A stretch of DNA of 35,831 nt from Myxococcota bacterium. GTDB taxonomy: Bacteria; Myxococcota_A; Polyangia; Polyangiales; Polyangiaceae. Position 1 is the first letter of the stretch; every line of letters starts with the position of its first letter. Location of the stretch: NCBI GenBank assembly GCA_963169165.1, contig CAUJFL010000394.1, forward strand, positions 1-35,831, read 5' to 3'. The notes beneath the pieces were generated by a model. The model saw only the letters and a program-made list of their open reading frames with translations. It was not told where the DNA came from and searched no databases. Of the stretch, positions 1 to 7,446 are shown one piece after another. Made by a program: the position numbers and the translations under genes.

Positions 1-1
1 G

Positions 2-682
2 GTCGAGGAGAGCATCTACCCGGCGATAGAGGACTTTCAGATCGAGATCATGACCGGCGACGGCCCGTACGCGACCAGCATCCAGCTACCGCTCAAGCCG
101 TTCACGCTCATCGGCGCGACGACGCGCACCGGCCTCCTGACCGCGCCGCTCATCAGCCGCTTCGGGTACCTGATGCGCCTCGACTACTACTCGAAGGCCG
201 ATCTGTCGAAGATCGTCGCCCGCAGCGCGCGGCTGCTCGGCACGCCGATCGAGCCCGAGGGCGCCGAGACCATCGCCGAGCGCGCGCGTGGCACGCCGCG
301 CATCGCGAACCGCATCCTGCGCCGCGTGCGGGATTTCGCCGAGATCGAGGGCAGGGGCGTCATCGACGGCGCGATCGCCCGGCACACCTGCGAGCGGCTC
401 GACGTCGACGCGGCCGGGCTCGACGAGATGGACCGGCGCCTGCTGCGCGTGATCATCGACACCTACGACGGAGGGCCCGTCGGCGTCGAGACGCTGGCCG
501 CGAGCCTCTCCGAGCCACGCGACACGCTCGAGGACGTCGTCGAGCCGTACCTGCTGCAGCAGGGCTATCTAGGGCGCACGCCGCGCGGGCGCGTCGCGAC
601 GCGCAAGGCCTACGAGCACCTCGGCAAGCAGCCCAAGCGCGCGCCGCAGGCGCCCCAGGCGGGCCTGTTCGACGACGAGTAG
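2..682 (+). CDS. ruvB: RuvB Holliday junction branch-migration helicase (3' part)
   Basis: This is the C-terminal 226 residues of RuvB, the hexameric AAA+ motor that drives branch migration of Holliday junctions with RuvA and RuvC; the frame is open at the window's left edge, so the start and Walker A lie outside. The visible part begins in the Walker B to sensor 1 stretch (EDFQIEIM, then [12 protein letters not shown]), followed by the SRFG segment and the sensor 2 helix [17 protein letters not shown]. It ends with the RuvB winged-helix DNA-binding domain ([27 protein letters not shown]). A short Pro/Ala tail precedes the TAG stop, as is common in RuvB. Nothing looks broken. Order and length fit the family, so the identification is firm. 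Confidence 0.97.
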   Translation, partial: VEESIYPAIEDFQIEIMTGDGPYATSIQLPLKPFTLIGATTRTGLLTAPLISRFGYLMRLDYYSKADLSKIVARSARLLGTPIEPEGAETIAERARGTPRIANRILRRVRDFAEIEGRGVIDGAIARHTCERLDVDAAGLDEMDRRLLRVIIDTYDGGPVGVETLAASLSEPRDTLEDVVEPYLLQQGYLGRTPRGRVATRKAYEHLGKQPKRAPQAPQAGLFDDE

Positions 683-710
683 CCCGCGATGAGTTGGCAA
701 CGGCGGGCGC
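681..710. terminator. Candidate hairpin between convergent ruvB and lipoprotein gene
   Basis: GCCCGC (682-687) and GCGGGC (703-708) form a 6-bp inverted repeat with a 15-nt loop directly at the ruvB stop, between two convergent genes. There is no T-tract on either side, so this is a weak candidate for a bidirectional terminator. Confidence 0.3.
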
Positions 711-722
711 TGACGCCGACCC

Positions 723-929
723 TCAGCCCTCGGCGCCCTGCCGCGGCGCGCTCACGGGGGGCGTGCTCACCGGAGGCGCCGCGCTGCCGCGGGGCACGGG
801 CTTCCCGTCGGGCGTCCACGCGCGGCCGGGCTCGTACTCGGGCGGAGGCCCCTCTGGCGGCTTCTTCGGGCCGCAACCGACGAGCCACACACAACAGCCC
901 GAGACTAGACAAACCGCGACGCGGATCAT
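723..929 (-). CDS. Small Pro-rich lipoprotein
   Basis: A 68-residue protein with a short hydrophobic signal and the lipobox LVGC (lipidated Cys19), followed by a Pro-rich, low-complexity tail (PKKPPEGPPPEYEPG). It probably sits in the outer or inner membrane as a small surface or periplasmic lipoprotein. I recognise no domain. The ATG overlaps the stop of the upstream peptidase gene as ATGA, so it is very likely translated as the last gene of the TolC/MepA-like operon. Its size and composition resemble small accessory lipoproteins of envelope operons, but no specific function can be read from the sequence. Confidence 0.72.
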   Translation of the reverse strand: MIRVAVCLVSGCCVWLVGCGPKKPPEGPPPEYEPGRAWTPDGKPVPRGSAAPPVSTPPVSAPRQGAEG

Positions 930-1699
930 CCGCCGTCTCCCGAGGGCGCCGAGATGCCCGCCGGCGCGTGGGGGGTCCTGTCGAGGCTGTCGTCGAAGCA
1001 CACTCCCTTCTGCCCCGACGGGCACGCGATGCGCAAGTGAAAGTGATCGTCGTGCGCCTCGGCGTTGGGGGGCTGCATCATCACCAGCTGCGCGCGCTCG
1101 ATCAGCGTCTTCGGAGCGTGCGCCTGCTCGGCGCGCTTCAGCAGCCTGGCCTTCAGCCAGCCGGCGACGAAGAGGCTGCGCACCTCGACCCGTCCGTCGC
1201 CCAGCCAGGCGGTGACCAGCTCCCAGTTGCGCGCGTCGTCGAAGTGCGCGCGCTTGTCGCCGACCGCGACTCCCTCCGCGTCGAACCGAACGAACCTCTC
1301 GAGCTGGAGCGGGCGCCCCGCGGCGTCGCGGACGTAGAAGCCGACGTCTGCGTCTCGCCCGCTCTGGTGCGAGTGGTGACCGGGCAGGTGGCCGCCGTCT
1401 CTGGCGGAGATGTCGCCGAGCATCAGCACCGACCGCGGGTAGCGCTGCGCGACCTTGTGCGCCGAGGACTGCAAGAGCTGGATCATCTGCGGGGTCCCCC
1501 AGCTGCCCGCGCGCCCGGCGCGCTGACGAGCCCACCGGGTGTTCTTCCAGCGCTTGCCGCCGACCAGCTTGCCGCTGTTGGGGAAGCCCTTGGACACCGA
1601 GCCCGTCACGCGCGCGAGCGGGGGACCTGCCAGCGTCGGCGCGGGGGCGAAGGCGAGGGCGGCGGCCGCCGCGATGACGGCGATGACGACGCGCCTCAC
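926..1699 (-). CDS. MepA/LAS-type murein endopeptidase, exported
   Basis: A 257-residue protein with an N-terminal signal peptide (hydrophobic residues 5-18, likely cleavage after TLA near residue 24). The core matches penicillin-insensitive murein endopeptidases of the LAS metallopeptidase group (M74, MepA): HSHQSGRDADVGFY places zinc ligands His111 and Asp118 seven residues apart as in MepA, and DDHFHLRI gives His219/His221. Such enzymes cut peptide cross-links in peptidoglycan in the periplasm. The start is GTG at 1699, overlapping the TolC-like gene's stop as GTGA, which implies translational coupling. Position behind an outer-membrane channel gene suggests a role in opening the wall for envelope assembly, but that is inference. 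It is shorter in its C-terminal half than I would expect for a classic MepA, with a divergent tail after the HxH motif. Confidence 0.85.
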   Translation of the reverse strand: MRRVVIAVIAAAAALAFAPAPTLAGPPLARVTGSVSKGFPNSGKLVGGKRWKNTRWARQRAGRAGSWGTPQMIQLLQSSAHKVAQRYPRSVLMLGDISARDGGHLPGHHSHQSGRDADVGFYVRDAAGRPLQLERFVRFDAEGVAVGDKRAHFDDARNWELVTAWLGDGRVEVRSLFVAGWLKARLLKRAEQAHAPKTLIERAQLVMMQPPNAEAHDDHFHLRIACPSGQKGVCFDDSLDRTPHAPAGISAPSGDGG

Positions 1700-3063
1700 T
1701 GTCCCTCTGCGGGCTCGGCGACGTCGTCCCAGCCTGTCTTCTCGGCCAGGCTGGCCATCGCCAGGTTGAGGTTCATCAGGGCGGAGAGGTAGTTGAACCG
1801 CGCGAGCGCGTACTGGCGCGCTGGATCGACCAGCTCGGCCTCCTCGCGGACGCCGACGTCGATGCCCTGGGAGATCTTCACCATCCACTGCTTGGCGGAG
1901 CGCGTCGCGCGCTGGTAGGCGTCGACCTTCTTCTTGGCCTCTTCGGCCTCGCGAAACGCGCGCTCGACGTCGGCCGACACGCCGCTCGACGCGAACCGCA
2001 GCATCGCGCGGGTCTCCTGGAGCTGCGCCTCGGCCTGCCGCACGCGCGCGGTCGCGGGGAGAAAATCGAGGTTCCATTTGAGGCCGAGCGCGAAGCCGTA
2101 GCGCGAGTAGTTGATGTCGTCGCGGACGAACGGGTTGGTCTGATCGGTGATCTCGGGCGCGCGCGCGTAGCTCCAGAACAGGTAGAGGCCGAGATCGGGC
2201 AGCCGCTTCGAGCGCGCGAGATCGACCTGCGCCTCGCGGGCGCGCACGCCGGCGCGCGCCATGTTGAGCTCGGGGCGCTTGCTGCGGGCGTAGTCGACGT
2301 AGCGAGGCAGATCGGAGAGCTGGTGCTTGGGAGGGCGCAGCGGCGCGTCGGGGATGTCGAACGCGCCCTCGACGCCCGTGTAGAAGCGCAGCGCCGCCAG
2401 CGCGACCCGCTCGCCCTTCTCGGCCTCGGCGAGGCGCCCCTCGAGATCGGCGCGCGCGGTGTCCAGGCGCAGGACGTCGAGCTCGTCGCCGTCGTCCTCC
2501 TTGACGCGCTTCTTCGCGCGCTCGAGGGCCTTGTCGAGCCGCTCGGTGGCCTCGATGATCAGCGCCTTCGTGTCGCGCGACATCTGCAGCCCGAAGTACG
2601 CGCGGCGGACGTCGGTGCGGACGGCGTTGCGCGCGCGCTTGATGTCCTCCTCCCCGAGCTGCGCCTGCGCGTCGGCCGCGCGCCAGGTGTTGGTAATTTT
2701 ACCAAATGTCCAGATGGGGACGGTCCCGTCGACGGTGAAGCGCCACGCCATGCCGAGGCTGGATGACAGGCCGACCTCGCGGTCCTGCGTGTACACCGGC
2801 CCGCCGCGAAACGTCGGGGCCGGGCCCGCGCCGCCGGTCAGCGAGAACGCCGAGAACGGCGCGGTCCGCGCCTCGTCGATCTGGGCGCGGTAGTAGGCGA
2901 GCTTGGCCTGGGCGATCGCGATGTTCGGATGATTGTGATCAGCCAGCTCCAGGCACTGCTTCAGGGTGTAGCCGGGCCTCGCCGGGGGCACGTCGTCCGC
3001 GCGCGCGCTCGCCGACCACGAGAGCGCGGCGGCGCAGGCGAGGGCGGCGGCGAGGCGACGCAT
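1696..3063 (-). CDS. TolC-family outer-membrane efflux protein
   Basis: A 455-residue protein with a signal peptide (MRRLAAALACAAALSWSASARA) and the two-repeat, long-helix layout of the outer membrane efflux (OEP/TolC) family. The first repeat starts at YTLKQCLELADHNHPNI. Long Ala/Glu/Arg-rich amphipathic helices follow around residues 150-225 and 330-400. A second repeat is visible at PELNMARAGVRAREAQVDLARSKRLPDLGL. It should form a trimeric channel across the outer membrane for an RND, ABC or MFP partner, none of which is encoded here. I chose ATG 3063 rather than the in-frame ATG 21 bases upstream because it starts directly on the signal peptide. It is the first gene of a three-gene overlapping operon. 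Confidence 0.9.
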   Translation of the reverse strand: MRRLAAALACAAALSWSASARADDVPPARPGYTLKQCLELADHNHPNIAIAQAKLAYYRAQIDEARTAPFSAFSLTGGAGPAPTFRGGPVYTQDREVGLSSSLGMAWRFTVDGTVPIWTFGKITNTWRAADAQAQLGEEDIKRARNAVRTDVRRAYFGLQMSRDTKALIIEATERLDKALERAKKRVKEDDGDELDVLRLDTARADLEGRLAEAEKGERVALAALRFYTGVEGAFDIPDAPLRPPKHQLSDLPRYVDYARSKRPELNMARAGVRAREAQVDLARSKRLPDLGLYLFWSYARAPEITDQTNPFVRDDINYSRYGFALGLKWNLDFLPATARVRQAEAQLQETRAMLRFASSGVSADVERAFREAEEAKKKVDAYQRATRSAKQWMVKISQGIDVGVREEAELVDPARQYALARFNYLSALMNLNLAMASLAEKTGWDDVAEPAEGQ

Positions 3064-3078
3064 CGAGGTCGCGGACCC

Positions 3079-3093
3079 TAGCACGAGGTGCTA
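3079..3093. promoter_or_regulatory. Palindrome between divergent tolC-like operon and larE
   Basis: TAGCAC-GAG-GTGCTA is a perfect 6-bp inverted repeat with a 3-bp centre, placed in the 41-bp gap between the divergent TolC-like gene and larE. Its position suits an operator that controls both, but no regulator is encoded beside it and no clear -35/-10 pair is visible. Confidence 0.3.
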
Positions 3094-3104
3094 AGGGCGA
3101 GCCG

Positions 3105-3959
3105 ATGAGCGAGACCGAGCAAAAGCTCGCGCGTCTGCGCGACGAGCTGAGGGCGCTGGAGTCGGTGCTCGTGTGCTTCTCGGGCGGCATCGACAGCGCC
3201 CTGTTGCTCAAGGTGGCGCACGACGTGCTCGGCGCTCGCGCGCTCGGGATGACGGCTGTCAGCCCGAGCCTGCCGCCGGGCGAGCGCGAGGCGGCGGCCG
3301 AGGTGGCCCGCGCCGCGGGCGCCGCGCACGTGTTCGTCGACACGCACGAGATCGACAAGCTCGGCTACCAGCAGAACCACGCCGATCGCTGCTTCCACTG
3401 CAAGACCGAGCTCTACGACGTCGCGGCGGTCGAGCGCGAGCGCCGCGGCATCCGCCACGTCGCGGCCGGCATCATCACCGAGGATCTGGGCGATCATAGG
3501 CCTGGGCTCGACGCCGCGCGCGCGCACGGCGTCAGGTTTCCGCTGGTCGACGCCGGGTTCACCAAGGCCGACGTCCGCGCGGCGTCCGAGGCGCTGGGCC
3601 TGTCGATCTGGAACAAGCCGGCGTCCGCCTGCCTGTCGAGCCGCATCCCGTACGGCACCTCGGTGACGCGGGAGCGCCTGGGCAAGATTGGCGGGTTCGA
3701 GGCCGCGCTGAAGGCGCTGGGGCTGCGGCAGCTGCGCGTCCGCTATCACGAGACGGGGGTGGGCGAGCACACCTCGACGCTCGCACGGCTCGAGCTCGCG
3801 CTCGAGGAGCTGCCCCGCGCGCTCGAGCCCGGCGTGCGCGAGGCGATCGTGGCGGCGGGGCGTGAGCACGGCTTCCGACACGTCACGCTCGATCTCGCGG
3901 GCTACCGGATGGGCAGCGCGAACGAGCTGCTCGGCGGGCGCTCGCTGCGCGTCCTGTTA
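3105..3959 (+). CDS. larE: LarE-type ATP-dependent sacrificial sulfur transferase
   Basis: LarE adenylates and then thiolates the pyridinium dicarboxylate precursor of the nickel-pincer nucleotide cofactor used by LarA-type racemases. Seen here: the PP-loop FSGGIDS (residues 25-31), the substrate region RCFHCKTELYD with Cys96 and Cys99, and the conserved NKPASACLSSRIPYG segment with Cys176, then LDLAGYRMGSANELL at the end. Three cysteines in these positions indicate, as I recall the family, the iron-sulfur-cluster variant rather than the single-Cys sacrificial one. The family end is reached at residue 284, where the next codon is TTA (3957-3959), not a stop. The literal frame runs on to 4499 through a tandem repeat and antisense to the next gene. 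I give the end at the TTA. No larA, larB or larC is in the window. Confidence 0.85.
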
Positions 3960-3991
3960 CTCGCTTCAAATCGAAGGGGCGCTGGGGTGCC

Positions 3992-4142
3992 TCCGTCTCC
4001 GTCTCCGTCTCCGTCGCCCGTTCTCCGTCTCCCGTTCTCTGTCGCCCGTCGCCCGTCGTCCGTGCTCCGTCGCCCGTTCTCCGTCGCCCGTTCTCCGTCG
4101 CCCGTTCTCCGTCGCCCGTTCTCCGTCGCCCGTCTCTCGTCC
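3992..4142. repeat. Tandem repeat, 14-bp units (CCGTCGCCCGTTCT)
   Basis: About 150 bp of degenerate tandem repeat. The left part is 6-bp CCGTCT steps; the right part has four perfect head-to-tail copies of the 14-mer from 4067 to 4122, with an imperfect copy after. It fills most of the gap between larE (inferred end 3959) and the convergent Mo-enzyme flavin subunit (end 4184). Its strand asymmetry (C/T on +, G/A on -) is strong. It is not a CRISPR array, since there are no spacers. I believe similar repeats produce spurious Arg/Gly/Glu-rich ORFs in myxobacterial genomes, but I cannot check that here. Confidence 0.85.
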
Positions 4143-4183
4143 GCCAAGCAAGAAAAGCCAGACCCTGGCTCGCGCCCGTCGCC

Positions 4184-5170
4184 TCACCCTCCGGCGAACA
4201 ACCGACCGAGCGCCCGCGTGACGAGGACCGGGACCATCTCCCTCCGCCACGCGACGTCCCCGTCCACGTTGGCGAGCGGCGCGCACTCCGCGAGCGCAGC
4301 CTCCGCGATCGAGTCGATGGGCAGGTCGGCCGCCGCGGCGCCGACGCCGAGCGCCGCGCCACGCACGCGCCGGGGCCTCGCCGCGAGCGCGGACACGACG
4401 ACGTCGAGGTCGCGGATCACGCCGCCCGTGACGTCGGCCCTCGCCGCGACGGAGAGCAGCGGAAAGTCGATCGCGCCCCGCAGCCTCAGCTTCTCGTAGG
4501 CGCTCGCGCGTCCCTCGACGACCGGCACGTCGACGTGCGTGACGAGCTCGCCCGGCCGGAGCGCGACGTTGCGGACGCCGTCGGCCGTGTAGAAGTCGCG
4601 CGCCGACAGCTCGCGCGGCCCTGCCGGTCCCAGGAGCCCGAGCGTCGCTCCGAGCGCGATCACCGCCGCGGCGCAGTCGTTGGACGCCGCCGCGACGCAC
4701 CGCCGCCCGCCGCGCACGACGTGGCACTCGGAGCCGTCCTTCTTGAGGCAGAAGCCGAGCGCCGAGCGCCAGAAATGGCTCTGGTTGTAGTAGCGGCAGC
4801 GGGTGTCGAGGCAGAGGTTCCCGCCGAGCGTGCCCATGCGCCGGTGGTGCGGGCCGCCCACCGCGCGCGCGGCCTCGACGAGCGCGCGCGCCGCCGACGA
4901 GAGCGACGGGTCGCGCGTGACGGCGTCGAGCGTGGTCATCGCGCCCACGCGGATGACGCCCGCTTCGCGCTTCACTTGCACGCCGCGCAGCGACGCGACG
5001 CGCGCGACAGACACGAGCCTGCGCGGCGCGAGCAGGCCCTGCTTCATGTTCGGCAGCAGATCGGTGCCGCCAGCGATGACCGCCGCGTCGTCGCCGTGCT
5101 GCTCGAGCAGGGCCACGACCTCGGCGAGCGTCGACGGCGCGAGTCGCTCGAACGGGGGCAGCGGCAGCAC
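4184..5170 (-). CDS. Mo-hydroxylase FAD/[4Fe-4S] subunit, HcrB-like
   Basis: A 328-residue medium subunit of the xanthine oxidase family. FAD-binding motifs are AGGTDLLPNMKQG (residues 33-45) and GTLGGNLCLDTRC (113-125). Between the two FAD motifs and the C-terminal CO_deh_flav domain lies an insertion with Cys125, Cys141, Cys149 and Cys158. Their spacings of 16, 8 and 9 are those I recall for the four cysteines that bind the extra [4Fe-4S] cluster in the beta subunit of 4-hydroxybenzoyl-CoA reductase. The flanking CRYYNQSHFWRSALGFCLKK also resembles that enzyme. The GTG start at 5170 lies 2 bp after the stop of the large subunit. It should pass electrons between the [2Fe-2S] domains and an external donor or acceptor. 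Physiological substrate unknown. Confidence 0.9.
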   Translation of the reverse strand: MLPLPPFERLAPSTLAEVVALLEQHGDDAAVIAGGTDLLPNMKQGLLAPRRLVSVARVASLRGVQVKREAGVIRVGAMTTLDAVTRDPSLSSAARALVEAARAVGGPHHRRMGTLGGNLCLDTRCRYYNQSHFWRSALGFCLKKDGSECHVVRGGRRCVAAASNDCAAAVIALGATLGLLGPAGPRELSARDFYTADGVRNVALRPGELVTHVDVPVVEGRASAYEKLRLRGAIDFPLLSVAARADVTGGVIRDLDVVVSALAARPRRVRGAALGVGAAAADLPIDSIAEAALAECAPLANVDGDVAWRREMVPVLVTRALGRLFAGG

Positions 5171-5172
5171 GG

Positions 5173-7446
5173 CTACGCGCGCCTCCGCAGGGCCTCGCGC
5201 ACCCGCGAAGGAGAGAACGGCAGCGCGTCGAGCCGCACGCCCACCGCGTCGTGGATGGCGTTGGCGACGGCGGGGATGCTCGAATGGAGCGGGCCCTCGC
5301 CGGCCTCCTTGGCGCCGAGCGGGCCCTCGGGATCGTGAGACTCGACGATGAAGGGCTCGATGTCCGGCACGTCGAGGCTCGTCGGGATGCGGTAGTCGAG
5401 CAGGTTGGGCCCGAGGTGCAGGCCGCGCTCGTCGACCTGGTGTCCCTCGAACAGCGCCTCGGCGACGCCCATGTACACGCTCCCCTCGATCTGGTTCTCG
5501 ACCAGCGTCGGACAGAGCGCGCGCCCGCAGTCGTGCGCGCACCACACCTTCACCACCGTCACGACGCCCGTGGCCTCGTCGACCGCGACCTCGGCGACGT
5601 GCGCGGTGAACGAGTAGGCCGGCGACGCGCCGATCGTGCCGCCGCGGTACGCGCCGCCCAGCCCAGGCGGCGTTTTGTACCAGCCGGTCGCGCCGAGCGT
5701 GCCGTGCCGCGCCTCGGCCATTCGGATCACCTCGTCGGTCGGCAGCGACCGTGACGGATCGTCGCTCGAGCACACGAGCCCCCGAGCGAACACGAGGCGC
5801 CCGGGCGCGCACCCGAGCGCCTCGCTCGCGACCTCGGCGAGCCGCTCGCGGACGGCTCGCGCCGCCATCAGGCACGCGTTGCCGTTCATCAGCGTGCCGC
5901 GGGACGAGTACGCGCCGAGATCGACCGGACAGAGATCGGTGTCGGCCGAGACGACGCGGACGCAGCCGAGCTCGAGCCCCAGCTCGTCCGCGACCAGCGT
6001 CGCGAGCAGGGTGTCGGTGCCCTGACCTATCTCGCTCGCGCCGTTGAAGATCGTGACCACCCCCGAGCGATCTACCTTCAGCTGCACCGCGCTCTGCGGC
6101 AGCTCGTTGGGGTAGATCGGATAGTTGGTGCCCGAGATGTACGCCGACGACGCGACGCCGAGCCCGCGCCCGCGGCCCAGCTTGCCGCGACGGGCGCGCC
6201 AGCCCGACGCCTCCTCGACCTTCGCGAGGCACTCGAGGTAACCGCACGAGGTGATCCTCATGCCGTTCACCGAGGTGGAGTGGGGCGAGACGGCGTTGCG
6301 ACGGCGCAGCTCGATCGGATCGAGCCGCAGCCGCTCGGCGAGCTTGTCGAGCGCGACCTCGAGCGCGAAGCGGGGCTGGACGCTCCCGTGGCCGCGCTTC
6401 GGACCGCAAGGCGGCTTGTTGGTGAAGTAGCGCGTCGACGAGAACCGATAGGTCTCCGCCGCCGTCGGCATCGCGAGCAGCTGGCCCGAGTAGTAGGTGG
6501 TGACGAGCCCGAACGACGAGTACGCGCCGCCGTCGATGTCGGTGCGCACGTCGATCGCGGTGAGCCCGCCATCGCGTCGCGCGCCGAGGGTCAGGCTCAT
6601 TCGCATCGGGTGCCGACCGCGGTGGACGTAGAACTCCTCCTCCCGCGACAGCAGGATCTTGACCGCGCGGCCCGTGACCAGCGCGAGCTTGGCCACCACG
6701 AGCTCGTGGCCGAAGGGCTCGCTCTTGCCGCCGAACGCGCCGCCCACGGGCGGCTGGATGACGCGGATGCGCGCGGGTGACAGCTCGAGCACGCGCGACA
6801 GCTCGCGGTGGAGATAGTGGGGCACCTGCGTGGAAGACCACACGGTGAGCAGGCCGCCGCCGTCGAGCTGCGCCGCCGCGACGTGGGTCTCGATCGGCGC
6901 GTGCGCGCTGCCCTCGAAGAAATAGTCGCCGCGCTCGACGACGTCCGCTCGCGCGAGCGCGCCGTCCACGTCGCCGAACGCGAGGTCGACCGCCTTGCTC
7001 ACGTTGTCTCGCCCCTTCGCGCCCAGGCCCACGTCGGGTCGCGCGATGGCGGCGTCGAGCGTCGTGACCGCCGGCAGGGGCTCGTACTCGACGTCGACGA
7101 GGCGCGCCGCCTCCCACGCGGTGCGCTCGTCCGTCGCGGCCACCGCGGCCACCGCGTCGCCGACGAAGCGCGCGACGTCGTGCGCGAGCGCGAGCTCGTC
7201 GGGCGTCCACGGCAGGATCCCGAACGCGCCCGGCAGCGCGCCGCCATCGAGCACCGCCACGACGCCCGGCAGCGCGAGGGCGCGCGACGGATCGACCGCG
7301 CGGACCCTCGCGTGAGCGTGCGGCGAGCGCACGAGCTTCGCGTGCAGGGCGCGCGGCAGGACCAGATCGTCGCAGAAGCGCACGTCGCCGCGCGCGCGCG
7401 ACACCAGATCTCCGCGCCGTCCCCGGCGTCCGATGAGGCCGCTCAC
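5173..7446 (-). CDS. Molybdopterin-binding large subunit, HcrA/CoxL-like
   Basis: A 757-residue catalytic subunit of the xanthine oxidase family, close in length to 4-hydroxybenzoyl-CoA reductase alpha. Seen in order: the N-terminal a/b hammerhead domain (DLVLPRALHAKLVRSPHAHA), the first Mo-pterin domain with QPPVGGAFGGKSEP, NGASEIGQGTDTL, and the C-terminal active-site segment GPLGAKEAGEGP in which Glu714 is the base conserved across the family. The molybdenum would carry MPT-cytosine dinucleotide, in keeping with the MocA-like gene next door. The start is GTG at 7446, overlapping the stop of the fused small-subunit gene as GTGA. With the subunits on either side it should form an (alpha-beta-gamma)2 enzyme that hydroxylates or reductively dehydroxylates an aromatic or CoA-bound substrate; which one cannot be told from sequence. 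Confidence 0.92.
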   Translation of the reverse strand: MSGLIGRRGRRGDLVSRARGDVRFCDDLVLPRALHAKLVRSPHAHARVRAVDPSRALALPGVVAVLDGGALPGAFGILPWTPDELALAHDVARFVGDAVAAVAATDERTAWEAARLVDVEYEPLPAVTTLDAAIARPDVGLGAKGRDNVSKAVDLAFGDVDGALARADVVERGDYFFEGSAHAPIETHVAAAQLDGGGLLTVWSSTQVPHYLHRELSRVLELSPARIRVIQPPVGGAFGGKSEPFGHELVVAKLALVTGRAVKILLSREEEFYVHRGRHPMRMSLTLGARRDGGLTAIDVRTDIDGGAYSSFGLVTTYYSGQLLAMPTAAETYRFSSTRYFTNKPPCGPKRGHGSVQPRFALEVALDKLAERLRLDPIELRRRNAVSPHSTSVNGMRITSCGYLECLAKVEEASGWRARRGKLGRGRGLGVASSAYISGTNYPIYPNELPQSAVQLKVDRSGVVTIFNGASEIGQGTDTLLATLVADELGLELGCVRVVSADTDLCPVDLGAYSSRGTLMNGNACLMAARAVRERLAEVASEALGCAPGRLVFARGLVCSSDDPSRSLPTDEVIRMAEARHGTLGATGWYKTPPGLGGAYRGGTIGASPAYSFTAHVAEVAVDEATGVVTVVKVWCAHDCGRALCPTLVENQIEGSVYMGVAEALFEGHQVDERGLHLGPNLLDYRIPTSLDVPDIEPFIVESHDPEGPLGAKEAGEGPLHSSIPAVANAIHDAVGVRLDALPFSPSRVREALRRRA

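Noticed and set aside
3992-4142. Possible CRISPR array
   Set aside because: Units are head-to-tail with no unique spacers and no cas genes are nearby.
3960-4499. Ser/Pro/Arg-rich C-terminal extension of LarE, 180 codons
   Set aside because: It translates a tandem repeat and then the antisense strand of the flavin subunit gene. No LarE has such a domain, and the family end is at the TTA codon just before it.
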